64,000 nt of DNA from Actinoplanes oblitus (GTDB taxonomy: Bacteria > Actinomycetota > Actinomycetes > Mycobacteriales > Micromonosporaceae), in assembly GCF_030252345.1 (NCBI RefSeq), contig NZ_CP126980.1, forward strand, positions 7,517,501-7,581,500, given 5' to 3'. Shown in pieces: positions 19,969-28,454 of this stretch; position 1 is the first letter of the stretch, and each line of letters begins with the position of its first letter. A model generated the notes under the pieces. That model made no database searches, had not been told where the DNA came from, and saw only the letters and a program-made list of their open reading frames with translations. A program made the translations under genes and the position numbers.

Positions 19969-21248
19969 CAGACCAGGTCCCGGGCGCATCGGAAGCCGCT
20001 GAAGATCTGCCGCCGGATCGGATGGTCCCAGTTGCGGAACGTCCCCCGGCAGGCCGCCGGATCGGTACCGAACGACCCGCCGCGCAGCACCTGGTAGTCG
20101 CCGCCGAAGAAGACCTCGGAGTACTCGGCGTACGGGAAGACGCGGAAGCCGGGGTACCCGTGGAAGCCGGACGAGGTCCACTCCCAGACGTCGCCGATCA
20201 GCTGGTGCACGCCGAGCGGGGACGCGCCCGCCGGGTAGGCGCCGACCGGTGCCGGGGCGAGGTGGCGCTGCCCGAGGTTGGCGTGCTCCGCACCGGGCGG
20301 GTCGTCGCCCCAGGGGAAGCGCCGGGATCGGCCGGTCGCCGGGTCCCAGCGGGCCGCCTTCTCCCATTCGGCCTCGGTGGGCAGGCGCTTCCCGGCCCAG
20401 GTGGCGTAGGCCTCGGCCTCGAAGTAGCTGACGTGCACGACCGGCGCGTCTTTCGCCAGCGGCACTGTCCGCCCGAACTGCCGGACGGCTTCGCCCTCGA
20501 CCCAGTGCATCGGTGCGGTCAGGCCGGCGTTCTGCCGGTGCGCCCAGCCGCGCTCACTCCACCAGTGCGGGTCGTCGTAACCCCCGGCGTCGATGAACTC
20601 CAGGTAGGCGCCGTTGGTCACCGGCGCCGCGTCGATCAGGAACGCCGGAACGTCCACCACGTGCGCCGGCCGCTCGTTGTCCAGCGCCCACGGGTCGGTG
20701 TCGGTGCCCATGGTGAACGGCCCGCCCGGAATCAGCACCTCCCCGCGCACCCGCCGGTTGCCCGGCGGCGGTGGCGGCGCGGAGAGCACCGGCCCGCCCG
20801 CGCGCAGCTGGTGGGTGGCCAGCATGGTCTCGTCGTGCTGCTGCTCGTGCTGCACGATCATCCCGAACGCGAACCCCTCGCTGACCAGCGGCCGCTCGTC
20901 CAGCCGCACCCGGTCCAGCACGTCCAGGGCCTTGTCCCGCACCTGCGCGAGGTACTGGCGCGCCTCGGCCGGGTCGAGCAGCGGCAGCGCCGGGCGGTCG
21001 CGGCGGGCGTGCTTGAACGCGTCGTAGAGATGATCGATGTCCTGCCGGACCGGGTCGCGCCCGCCGACGTCGCGGACCAGCCAGAGCTCCTCCTGGTTGC
21101 CGACGTGCGCCAGGTCCCAGACCAGCGGCGACATCAGCGGCGAGTGCTGCTGGACGAGATCGTCGTCGTCGACCGCGTCGGTGAGCAGGGCGGTCCGTGC
21201 CCGGGACCGCTCCAGTTCCGCCGCGATCAGGTTCTTGTCCGTGGTCAA
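19968..21248 (-). CDS. egtB: hercynine oxygenase (sulfoxide synthase)
   Basis: Non-heme iron enzyme joining gamma-glutamylcysteine to hercynine with oxygen. The 426 residues have an N-terminal DinB-like domain carrying the iron histidines H48 and the pair H134/H138 in the HEQQHDE motif. A C-terminal formylglycine-generating-enzyme-type domain (about 168-426) has GGPFTMGT, a WEWT motif and the closing GFRCARDL. The start is TTG at 21248, overlapping the egtA stop (TTGA) with GAGGGAG upstream; no ATG or GTG fits the conserved N-terminus. Confidence 0.95.
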   Translation of the reverse strand: MTTDKNLIAAELERSRARTALLTDAVDDDDLVQQHSPLMSPLVWDLAHVGNQEELWLVRDVGGRDPVRQDIDHLYDAFKHARRDRPALPLLDPAEARQYLAQVRDKALDVLDRVRLDERPLVSEGFAFGMIVQHEQQHDETMLATHQLRAGGPVLSAPPPPPGNRRVRGEVLIPGGPFTMGTDTDPWALDNERPAHVVDVPAFLIDAAPVTNGAYLEFIDAGGYDDPHWWSERGWAHRQNAGLTAPMHWVEGEAVRQFGRTVPLAKDAPVVHVSYFEAEAYATWAGKRLPTEAEWEKAARWDPATGRSRRFPWGDDPPGAEHANLGQRHLAPAPVGAYPAGASPLGVHQLIGDVWEWTSSGFHGYPGFRVFPYAEYSEVFFGGDYQVLRGGSFGTDPAACRGTFRNWDHPIRRQIFSGFRCARDLV

Positions 21249-22471
21249 CGTGTACTCCCTCGCACTTCCCGGTTGCTCCCTCTCACTTCTCGCGGTGGCC
21301 GGAGGCGTCGCCCCAGGACGCCGGCGACCTCCTCGCGCACGGCGGCCGGCAGTCCCGTGCGATCGAGGTACCGGCACGCCAGCTCGGCCAGCCCGGCGGC
21401 CGCCGCCCGGACCACCGGATCCCGCAGCCCGGCACGCGCGGCCGGCCGCCATCGACCGGCGGCCGGTGCGGCGATCTCCCTGGCCCGCGCCATCAGCACC
21501 GGGTCGGCCATCAGCGTGGCGACGACGGCGGCCGGCGCGATCCACTCGCCCCCGGGCTGGGTGTCGAGGTAGCGGACCTCGAGATAGCCGCGCGGGCGGA
21601 CCGGCGGGAACAGGGTGTTGAGGTGGTAGTCCAGGTCGGCGACGGTGGGTGGCCGCTCACCACCCGAGGTGATCCAGCGGGCGAAGGTGAGGCCGGGCGG
21701 CGCGTCCCACCGGTCGCCGTCACGCCGGACGCAGAGCAGCGGGGCGTTCAGGGCGTACCGGGCCCAGGTCTCCGCCGGTCCGCCGCCGTTCGCCACCGGG
21801 GCGGTGCGGCGGGGGTCGATGCCGTACCAGGCGGCCATCCGGGCGGACGCCCACCCGGTGTCCCGCCCGGCGTGCACCCGGGAATTGGCGAAGAGGGCCA
21901 GCAGCGGCGGCCCGAACTCGTGCAGCGCCGCCCAGCGCTCGGCGACCTGGCCGGCCTCGCCCGCGTCGAGGCAGATCTGCAGCCCGGCGGTGCCGGTCAT
22001 CATGGTGCGCCCGGCCCGGTCGAAGGAGCGCTCCATCGCCGCGTAACGCGGGGTGTCCAGGATCCGGCGGGGTTCTCGGTGCTCGTCGAGGCCGCGGTCG
22101 CCGAGGACCAGTCCGGCGCGGGCGAGCAGCGCGGTCAGGGCCGCGTGGTCGGTGGTGACCGCGGCGTGCAGGGCGGTCAGCGAGTCCGCCGGGGCCGACG
22201 AGATCTCGACCTGGCCGCCGGGCTCGACGGTTACCGTGCCACCGGCCGGCAGCGGCAGTGGTTCCGGATTGCCGAGGGTGGCCGGCGCGTGCACCCCCAG
22301 CGCGGCGCGCAGCTCGCCGGGCCCCAGCGGGGCCGCCGGGTCGCCGGCGCGGTGTGTGGTCCATTCCAACTCGACGCCGACCCGGCGCGGTGGACCGGTC
22401 TTGAAACAGATCCCCGAGATGTGTTCGATCGCTTCCGCAGTGCTGCGCAGCACCAGATCGACCGAGTGCAT
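21245..22471 (-). CDS. egtA: glutamate-cysteine ligase EgtA
   Basis: GCS2-family ligase supplying gamma-glutamylcysteine for ergothioneine. The 408-residue protein has VGVELEWTTH and EPGGQVEISSAP near the N-terminus and the TGTAGLQICLD and FANS core motifs. ATG 22471 has a strong GGGGGAGC ribosome site directly upstream. The C-terminus ends in two copies of R-E-V-R-G-S, from a 21-bp duplication that also duplicates the ribosome site for egtB. It heads the egtABCD operon; a 15-bp inverted repeat lies 26 bp upstream of the start. Confidence 0.94.
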   Translation of the reverse strand: MHSVDLVLRSTAEAIEHISGICFKTGPPRRVGVELEWTTHRAGDPAAPLGPGELRAALGVHAPATLGNPEPLPLPAGGTVTVEPGGQVEISSAPADSLTALHAAVTTDHAALTALLARAGLVLGDRGLDEHREPRRILDTPRYAAMERSFDRAGRTMMTGTAGLQICLDAGEAGQVAERWAALHEFGPPLLALFANSRVHAGRDTGWASARMAAWYGIDPRRTAPVANGGGPAETWARYALNAPLLCVRRDGDRWDAPPGLTFARWITSGGERPPTVADLDYHLNTLFPPVRPRGYLEVRYLDTQPGGEWIAPAAVVATLMADPVLMARAREIAAPAAGRWRPAARAGLRDPVVRAAAAGLAELACRYLDRTGLPAAVREEVAGVLGRRLRPPREVRGSNREVRGSTR

Positions 22472-22496
22472 GCTCCCCCTCGACGCAGTCCGGACA

Positions 22497-22511
22497 ATCA
22501 CTTAGAGTGAT
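22497..22511 (-). promoter_or_regulatory. inverted repeat upstream of egtA, possible operator
   Basis: ATCACT-TAG-AGTGAT is a perfect 6-3-6 inverted repeat, 26 bp before the egtA start. Its size and symmetry fit a dimeric repressor site. The regulator is unknown. Confidence 0.45.
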
Positions 22512-22636
22512 CGAAATGCTCCGATCCGTCCGACCCTCATCGGACCCTACCCGGATCTACGCGAAACCGCCGCTCCGGTTCACGCGGTTTCCGGATGTTT
22601 CCCCCACCGTCGGCAAGCCGTCCCGAGGATCTAAAA

Positions 22637-22674
22637 GTTCCGGAACCGACCCGGGGTGCCGGAACCGGTTCCGG
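22637..22674 (+). promoter_or_regulatory. paired palindromes upstream of GH3 gene
   Basis: GTTCCGGAAC (22637-22646) and the 16-bp palindrome CCGGAACCGGTTCCGG (22659-22674) share the GGAAC half-site. They lie 70-105 bp before the beta-glycosidase start, a plausible position for sugar-responsive LacI-type control. Confidence 0.5.
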
Positions 22675-22742
22675 ACTGGAAGACTCCCTGTCGTTCGTGT
22701 TTGGCAGACCGTGCTTCGCGGTCGTGACGACCGGAGGCCCGC

Positions 22743-24989
22743 GTGCCCGCAGACTTCCCCTACCTGGACCCGTCCCTCGATGTCGAGGCACGGGTGGACG
22801 ACCTGCTCAGCCGCATGACCCTGCCCGAAAAAGTGGGTCAGATGCTGCAGCTGGACGCCCGCCAGGACCTAGCCGAGATCATCCAGGAGAAGCTGGCCGG
22901 ATCCATCCTGCACACCTCGCCGGCCAAGTTGATCGAGGCCGGCGAGCTGCTGTCCCGCACCCGGCTGAAAATTCCGCTGCTCACCGCGGAAGACTGCATT
23001 CACGGCCACTCGTTCTGGCCGGGCGCCACGATCTTCCCGACCCAGCTCGGGATGGCCGCCTCCTGGGACCCGGCGCTGGTCGAGCGGGTCGCCCGGGCCA
23101 CCGCCGTCGAGGTCTCCGCGACCGGCATCCACCAGACCTTCTCCCCGGTCCTGTGCATCTCCCGGGACCTGCGCTGGGGCCGCACCGACGAGACGTTCGG
23201 CGAGGACCCGCTGCTGATCGGTGACCTGGGCGCCGCGATGATCCGCGGCTACCAGGGCGACGGCCTGGCCGACCCGACCGGCATCCTGGCCACCGCCAAA
23301 CACTTCGCCGGTTACTCCGAGACGCAGGGTGGCCGGGACGCCAGCGAGGCCGACATCAGCCGGCGCAAGCTGCGATCCTGGTTCCTGCCGCCGTTCGAGC
23401 GGGCCGTCCAGGCGGGCTGCCGGGTGTTCATGCTCGGCTACCAGTCGATGGACGGGGTGCCGATCACCGCCAACAAGTGGCTGCTCGACGAGGTGCTCAA
23501 GGGCGAGTGGGGCTTCACCGGCACCCTCGTCACCGACTGGGACAACGTCGGCCGGATGGTCTGGGAGCAGAAGGTCTGCGCCGACTACGCGGAGGCCGCC
23601 GCGGTCGCCGTCAAGGCCGGCAACGACCTGGTGATGACCACGCCCGGCTTCTTCGAGGGCGCCCAGCAGGCGATCGAGCGGGGCCTGCTGACCGAGGCCG
23701 ACATCGACTCCGCGGTCCGCCGGATCCTGCGCCTCAAGTTCGACCTCGGCCTCTTCGAGAACCCGCGGACCGGCGACGCCGAGCGCCAGCGCGAGGTGAT
23801 CGGCAGCGCCGCGCACGCCGAGCTCAACCTCGAGGTGGCCCGCCGTTCGCTGGTGCTGCTGCGCAACGACGGCACCCTGCCGCTCGACCCGTCGGCCGGC
23901 ACCCGCCGGATCGCGGTGCTCGGGCCGAACGCCGACGACGTCTCCGCCCAGCTCGGCGACTGGGCCGGCAACTCCGGCCAGGTCGGCTGGATGCCGGACG
24001 GGCACCCGCGGGAGATGACCTCGACGGTGCTGGACGGGATCCGGGCCACGGTGCCGGCCGGCTGGACGGTCGTCCACGAGCGCGGCGCCGAGATCGAGCG
24101 CCTGGTGCCCGACCCGGAGGGCGAGACGTTCCCGGACGGCCAGCCCCGCCCACCGATCGCCGAGTCCGCGCCCGTCGACCCGGCCCAGCTCGACGCGGCG
24201 GTCCGGCTCGCGGCCGGCTCGGACTACGCGGTGGTGGTGGTCGGCGACACCGTCAACCTGACCGGGGAGGGCTGCTCCACCGCCACCCTCGAACTGCTCG
24301 GCGGGCAGATCGCGCTGCTCGACGCGGTCGCCGCGACCGGCACCCCGATGATCGTCGTGCTGGTGAACTCGAAGCCGCTGGCGCTGCCCGAGTCGGCGCT
24401 GACCGCGGCGGCGATCGTGCAGGCGTTCAACCCGGGCATGCGCGGCGGGCAGGCCATCGCCGAGCTGCTGCTCGGGCTGATCGAGCCGAGCGGCCGGATG
24501 CCGATCTCGGCCGCCCGGCACGTCGGCCAGCAGCCGGTCTACTACAACCAGCTGCGCGGCCAGCACGGCACGCGGTACGCCGACCTGACCCAGGACCCGC
24601 TGTTCGCGTTCGGCGAGGGGCTCAGCTACACCACAGTGGTCTACGACGGGCTGGCCATCGGGGAACCGGACGTGCCGGCCGACGGGGTGGTGCGGGCGAC
24701 CGTACGGCTGTCGAACACCGGGGCACGACCGGCACTGGAGACGGTTCAGGCGTACGTCAGTGATCTGGTCACCAGCGTGACCTGGGCGCACCGGGAGCTG
24801 AAGGCGTACCGGCAGGTGACGGTGCCGGCCGGGGAGAGCGTGACCGTGGAGATCGAGATCCCGGCCGCGGACTGCACGCTGGTCACCGCGGACGGGCGCC
24901 GGGTCGTCGAGCCGGGGGACTTCGAGCTGCTCGTCGGGCCGAACTCGCGCCTGTCGGCCCTGCAGTCGGCGAAGTTCCGGATCAGCTGA
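22743..24989 (+). CDS. glycoside hydrolase family 3, beta-glucosidase-like
   Basis: A 748-residue three-domain GH3 enzyme that should release terminal beta-linked sugars from oligosaccharides. The N-terminal TIM-like barrel has ETFGEDP, the KHF motif (ATAKHFAGY) and the nucleophile D265 in LVTDWD. An alpha/beta sandwich domain with LLRNDGTLPL follows, then a C-terminal fibronectin III-like domain from about 650. No signal peptide, so cytoplasmic. Specificity (glucosidase, xylosidase) cannot be told from sequence alone. The start is GTG at 22743 with GGAGG 6 nt upstream. Its last 8 bp overlap the convergent regulator gene. Confidence 0.9.
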   Translation: MPADFPYLDPSLDVEARVDDLLSRMTLPEKVGQMLQLDARQDLAEIIQEKLAGSILHTSPAKLIEAGELLSRTRLKIPLLTAEDCIHGHSFWPGATIFPTQLGMAASWDPALVERVARATAVEVSATGIHQTFSPVLCISRDLRWGRTDETFGEDPLLIGDLGAAMIRGYQGDGLADPTGILATAKHFAGYSETQGGRDASEADISRRKLRSWFLPPFERAVQAGCRVFMLGYQSMDGVPITANKWLLDEVLKGEWGFTGTLVTDWDNVGRMVWEQKVCADYAEAAAVAVKAGNDLVMTTPGFFEGAQQAIERGLLTEADIDSAVRRILRLKFDLGLFENPRTGDAERQREVIGSAAHAELNLEVARRSLVLLRNDGTLPLDPSAGTRRIAVLGPNADDVSAQLGDWAGNSGQVGWMPDGHPREMTSTVLDGIRATVPAGWTVVHERGAEIERLVPDPEGETFPDGQPRPPIAESAPVDPAQLDAAVRLAAGSDYAVVVVGDTVNLTGEGCSTATLELLGGQIALLDAVAATGTPMIVVLVNSKPLALPESALTAAAIVQAFNPGMRGGQAIAELLLGLIEPSGRMPISAARHVGQQPVYYNQLRGQHGTRYADLTQDPLFAFGEGLSYTTVVYDGLAIGEPDVPADGVVRATVRLSNTGARPALETVQAYVSDLVTSVTWAHRELKAYRQVTVPAGESVTVEIEIPAADCTLVTADGRRVVEPGDFELLVGPNSRLSALQSAKFRIS

Positions 24990-25707
24990 CGACCGGTCGC
25001 GCTGTCGCGCTCTCCGGCCCCGCTGCGGCGCTCTCCGGTCGCGGCACGGTCGCGAACGCCATCAGCTGGAACCAGGCCGGGACGGCGCGGCGCAGCGCCT
25101 CCCGGCCGTCCAGCCGCACCTCGCCCGACCGCAGCGCCGACTCCCACGAGCGCGCACCGCGCCACACGTCGGTCAGGCCTCGCAGATCCGCCGTGACCAG
25201 CACATCCACCTCGTGCCCGGGGTCGGCGTCGCAGACGTCGGCCTCGTCCGGCGTGATCACCAGCCACCAGTCGCGCACCTGCCGGACCACCCCCGGGAAG
25301 CGGAACCGCAGGACCGTCCGCCGGTCCGGCACCGCCCGGTGATCCACCCGCCGGTGCATGTCCCAGAGCAGCAGTTTCGGATCGAGGTCCGGATCGCCGA
25401 TCTCCGGGATCCACCGGGTGCCCCAGACACCCAGGGCCCGCACTATCGGCTCCAGCTCCCGGCCGGCCGGGGTCAGCGAGTAATCCACCTCGACACCGGT
25501 CGGGGTCCGCTCGACCAGCCCGGCCGAGGCCAGCTGCTGCAACCGCCGGGACAGCAGCGTCGGCGACATCCGGGGCAGTCCGCGGCGCAGGTCGTTGAAC
25601 CGCCGGCTGCCGGAGATCAGCTCCCGGATCACCAGCAGCGTCCAGCGCTCGTCGAGCAGCTCCATCGCCTTCGCCACCGGGCAGAACTGGCCGTAGGACG
25701 CTCCCAT
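24982..25707 (-). CDS. HxlR-family transcriptional regulator
   Basis: A 241-residue regulator whose N-terminal winged helix has the HxlR signature: CPVAKAMELLDERWTLLVIR, then SGSRRFNDLRRGLPRMSPTLLSRRL and the EVDYSLT wing. The C-terminal half (about 110-225) is a SCP2/MafB-like alpha/beta extension seen in a subset of the family and may bind a small hydrophobic ligand. The single cysteine near the N-terminus is the usual redox position in this family. It is divergent from a methyltransferase; a palindrome between them is the likely operator. Confidence 0.85.
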   Translation of the reverse strand: MGASYGQFCPVAKAMELLDERWTLLVIRELISGSRRFNDLRRGLPRMSPTLLSRRLQQLASAGLVERTPTGVEVDYSLTPAGRELEPIVRALGVWGTRWIPEIGDPDLDPKLLLWDMHRRVDHRAVPDRRTVLRFRFPGVVRQVRDWWLVITPDEADVCDADPGHEVDVLVTADLRGLTDVWRGARSWESALRSGEVRLDGREALRRAVPAWFQLMAFATVPRPESAAAGPESATARPVVS

Positions 25708-25722
25708 GGATGACCACCCCCG

Positions 25723-25737
25723 GTACAGATCGTGTAC
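25723..25737. promoter_or_regulatory. palindromic operator between HxlR gene and methyltransferase
   Basis: GTACA-GATCG-TGTAC is a 5-5-5 inverted repeat in the 66-bp divergent gap. It lies 16 bp from the HxlR start, a typical place for autoregulation and control of the divergent gene. Confidence 0.55.
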
Positions 25738-25773
25738 TAGGCCGGGCCCGGCGCGAATCCTACCGTCGGCGAC

Positions 25774-26571
25774 ATGACTGATACCGAGCTCAAGAGCAAG
25801 CACCGTGCGATGTGGGCCTCCGGCGACTATCCGGCGGTGGCCGACCTGGTCGCGCCACTCGGCCCGGCCCTGGTCGAGGCCGCCGGCATCGGCCCCGGCC
25901 AGCGGGTCCTGGACGTCGGCGCGGGTACCGGCAACGCGGCGCTCCCGGCCGCCCGCACCGGCGCCGACGTGACCGCTAGTGATCTCACCCCTGAGCTGCT
26001 CCGGGTCGGCGAGCAGCGCAGCGACACGAAGCTGATCTGGACCGAGGCGGACGCCGAGGCACTGCCGTTCCAGGACGCCGAGTTCGACACGGTGATCTCC
26101 TGCATCGGCGTGATGTTCGCCCCGCACCACGAACGGGCCGCCGCCGAACTGCTCCGGGTGTGCCGGCCGGGCGGCACGATCGCGCTGGCCAGCTGGACCC
26201 CGGAGGGCTTCATCGGACAGATGTTCGCGGTGCTCAAGCCGTATGCCGCCGCCCCACCACCCGGCTCCACCCCGCCGCCGCGCTGGGGCGACCCCGCGCA
26301 CCTGGCATCCCTCTTCGGCGAGCGCGTCACCGGCGTCTCGGCGCGGCGCCACAGCCTGCGGGTGGACCACTTCGGCACGGCCGAGGCGTTCGCCGACTAC
26401 TTCAAGCGGAACTACGGCCCGACGATCGCGGTGTACCGCAACATCGCCGCCGACCCGGAGCGGGTTGCCGCGCTCGATGCCGCGCTGACCGATCTGGCCC
26501 GGCGTTTCGATGTCGGCGACGGCGCCATGGACTGGGAGTACCTGATCTGGACCGGCCGGCGCACCGCCTGA
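25774..26571 (+). CDS. class I SAM-dependent methyltransferase
   Basis: A 265-residue Methyltransf_11-type enzyme. The SAM-binding motif I VLDVGAGTGNAALPAA lies at about 45-60. Acidic motif II (TASDLTPEL), then EADAEALPFQDAEFDTV and the post-motif LRVCRPGGTIALASWTPEGF complete the Rossmann core. No substrate can be named; the UbiE/small-molecule type is the nearest. Divergent from an HxlR regulator, which probably controls it. It ends 30 bp before a convergent acetyltransferase gene. Confidence 0.85.
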   Translation: MTDTELKSKHRAMWASGDYPAVADLVAPLGPALVEAAGIGPGQRVLDVGAGTGNAALPAARTGADVTASDLTPELLRVGEQRSDTKLIWTEADAEALPFQDAEFDTVISCIGVMFAPHHERAAAELLRVCRPGGTIALASWTPEGFIGQMFAVLKPYAAAPPPGSTPPPRWGDPAHLASLFGERVTGVSARRHSLRVDHFGTAEAFADYFKRNYGPTIAVYRNIAADPERVAALDAALTDLARRFDVGDGAMDWEYLIWTGRRTA

Positions 26572-26601
26572 CCCCGCCGGTCTCACCGGCGCCGGGCCGC
26601 T

Positions 26602-27288
26602 TCACCGCTGCCGGGCTGCGGCGACCCGGCACAGGTCAAAACCCAATTTCCGGTACGTCCGGATTGCCGCCACATTGACATAGTCCGCCAGCAGTGCCAC
26701 CCGTTCCCGGCCCACCAGCAGCTCGTCGGTGGCGAACCCGCACAGGGCCGCCGCCAGTCCCCGCCCCCGGGCGTCCGGCCGGGTGGTCACCCCGGCCAGG
26801 AACCCGATCGCCTCGGTCGACCAGGCATCCGCCGCGACCGCCACCAGCCGCCCGCCCGCGTCCCGGATCCCCGCCCACCGCCGTACCCCGCTCTCCCCCG
26901 GCCGGGCGTAGGAGTCCGGGAACGACTCCGTCAACAGCGCCGCCACCTCATCCCATTCGTCCTCCCCGAGCCACCCGGCCCCGGCCGCCGGCGTCCCGCC
27001 GATCGGCTCGGTGATGTCCATCCAGGCGAACTCGGCACTGACCTCCAGCTCAGGCGTCCGCGCCACCACCGCCGCGACCAGCTCCTCCGGCCCGAACGGC
27101 CGGAACGTGCCACCCACCTCGGGCAGCACCTCCCGGATCAGCCCGGCCAGCGCGTCCGGATCACCGCTCATCACCAGCCGGTCCCAGTGCGCCAGCGCGG
27201 CACAGGCCACCACCGTCGCCCCGGGCCGCCGCCACACTCGCGCGCCGTCCGCCGCAGCCGCCCACCGTACAAAAAGATCGTCACCCAC
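26602..27288 (-). CDS. GNAT-family N-acetyltransferase
   Basis: A 228-residue protein. The C-terminal half (about 110-225) is a GNAT domain with the acetyl-CoA loop RPDARGRGLAAALC and the ending NVAAIRTYRKLGFDLC. The N-terminal 100 residues look like a second, degenerate GNAT-like lobe (LFVRWAAAADGARVWRRPGATVVACAAL). The substrate is unknown. The start is uncertain: GTG at 27288 keeps the conserved lobe, while longer in-frame extensions run into a 17-bp tandem repeat and were rejected. Confidence 0.75.
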   Translation of the reverse strand: MGDDLFVRWAAAADGARVWRRPGATVVACAALAHWDRLVMSGDPDALAGLIREVLPEVGGTFRPFGPEELVAAVVARTPELEVSAEFAWMDITEPIGGTPAAGAGWLGEDEWDEVAALLTESFPDSYARPGESGVRRWAGIRDAGGRLVAVAADAWSTEAIGFLAGVTTRPDARGRGLAAALCGFATDELLVGRERVALLADYVNVAAIRTYRKLGFDLCRVAAARQR

Positions 27289-27302
27289 CCGCCCACGCCC
27301 CG

Positions 27303-27403
27303 CTCCAGCCGCCCGCCCCCTCCAGCCGCCGATCCCCTCCAGCCGCCCGCCCCTCCAACCGCCCGCCCCCTCCAACCGCCGTTCCCCTCCAGCAGCCGGC
27401 TGC
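27303..27403. repeat. 17-bp tandem repeat, six copies
   Basis: Six C-rich units beginning CTCCAGCCGCC or CTCCAACCGCC start at 27303, 27320, 27337, 27353, 27370 and 27387. They lie just upstream of the acetyltransferase gene and next to a second, unrelated tandem tract. I see no gene in it. Confidence 0.9.
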
Positions 27404-27475
27404 CCCGCCGAATGTCGCCGCCGGCCGCACGTCGCCAAAACCACGGCTGGCTCTCACTGTGCTCTCGCAAGCCCG

Positions 27476-27664
27476 GACACCACCACCACGACCAGCCGCG
27501 AACCGGAGGCTGGCACCCACGGTGGCCTCAACACCCCGAACACCACCACCACAACCAGCCGCGAACCCAGGGCTGGCACCCACGGTGGTCTCAACAGCTC
27601 GGAGACCACCACCACGACCAGCCGGGGACCGGGGGCTGGCACTCACGGTGGTCTCAGCGCGCTG
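27476..27664. repeat. 63-bp tandem hairpin repeat, three copies plus remnant
   Basis: Units start at 27476, 27539 and 27602, with a decayed fourth from 27665. Each can fold on itself: in unit 3, GAGACCACC (27602-27610) pairs with GGTGGTCTC (27647-27655), and CCAGCC (27618-27623) with GGCTGG (27634-27639) inside it. Because 63 is a multiple of three, several frames are open throughout, but none has a credible start and family. It sits in the 470-bp gap before the DUF218 gene. Confidence 0.9.
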
Positions 27665-27758
27665 GATGGCACCGCAGGGACCAGCCGGGGCTGGTGGGGT
27701 GGGCAGTCTGGCACGGAAGCGGTAGGTAGGGGTGGTCGGGAGCTGCGAGAGTGAGCCG

Positions 27759-28454
27759 GTGCCAAAGATCTTCCTCGGCCGGGTTCGCCGGTCTCGCTGG
27801 TTCCGTCGCCTCGTCATCTCGGGCATGCTGGGGACGGCACTGGCGATCGTGATCGTCGCGTCGTCGAACCTCTGGCTCCGCAGCAGCGCCTCCGGGCACG
27901 TGTACTCGGCGGCCGACGTGCCGGAGGCGCCGGTGGCGCTGGTGCTGGGCGCGCAGGTGGATCCGCCCGCGGAGCCGTCGGCGTTTCTGGCGGCGCGGCT
28001 GGACATCGCCAAGGAGCTCTACGAGGCCGGCAAGGTCAAGGCGATCCTGGTGTCCGGTGATCACGCGGAGTGGTCCTATGACGAGCCGGGGGCCATGCAG
28101 GTCTACCTGATCGCCCGCGGGGTCCCGGCCGACCGGATCGTGCTGGATCATGCCGGGTTCGACACGTACGACTCGTGCTCGCGGGCGAAACACGTCTTCG
28201 GGGTGAGCCGGGCGATCGTGGTCAGCCAGTCGTTCCACGTGCCGCGGGCGGTGGCGGTGTGCCGGTCGCTGGGCGTCGAGGCGGACGGGGTCGGTGACGA
28301 CACCGCACGGATCTACAAGCCGATGTGGGCGCGGGGTGAGATGCGCGAGTGGGGCGCGGCGGTGAAGGCCGCCTGGGACGTGGCGACCCGCCGCGACCCG
28401 GTCTTCCTCGGCCCGCACGAGAGCGGCGTCGAAACCGCGGTGGCGCGCGGCTGA
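27759..28454 (+). CDS. SanA/YdcF-like DUF218 membrane-anchored protein
   Basis: A 231-residue protein with a basic N-terminus, one membrane helix at about 17-37, and an extracytoplasmic DUF218 domain. The domain motifs are ALVLGAQV, AILVSGDH, the FDTYDSCSRAKH segment and VVSQSFHVPRA. Family members affect envelope integrity (SanA of E. coli, vancomycin sensitivity). The biochemical role is unknown. The start could be GTG 27759 or GTG 27732; the former is chosen since it leaves a normal short cytoplasmic tail. The last codons, including the stop, are the first copy of a 30-bp tandem repeat that runs downstream. Tandem repeats flank it on both sides. Confidence 0.82.
   Translation: MPKIFLGRVRRSRWFRRLVISGMLGTALAIVIVASSNLWLRSSASGHVYSAADVPEAPVALVLGAQVDPPAEPSAFLAARLDIAKELYEAGKVKAILVSGDHAEWSYDEPGAMQVYLIARGVPADRIVLDHAGFDTYDSCSRAKHVFGVSRAIVVSQSFHVPRAVAVCRSLGVEADGVGDDTARIYKPMWARGEMREWGAAVKAAWDVATRRDPVFLGPHESGVETAVARG

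Noticed and set aside
27011-27754. Open frame encoding a 21-residue Thr/Gly repeat over the 63-bp tract
   Set aside because: Several frames are open because the period is a multiple of three; it also overlaps the acetyltransferase gene antisense and has no ribosome site.
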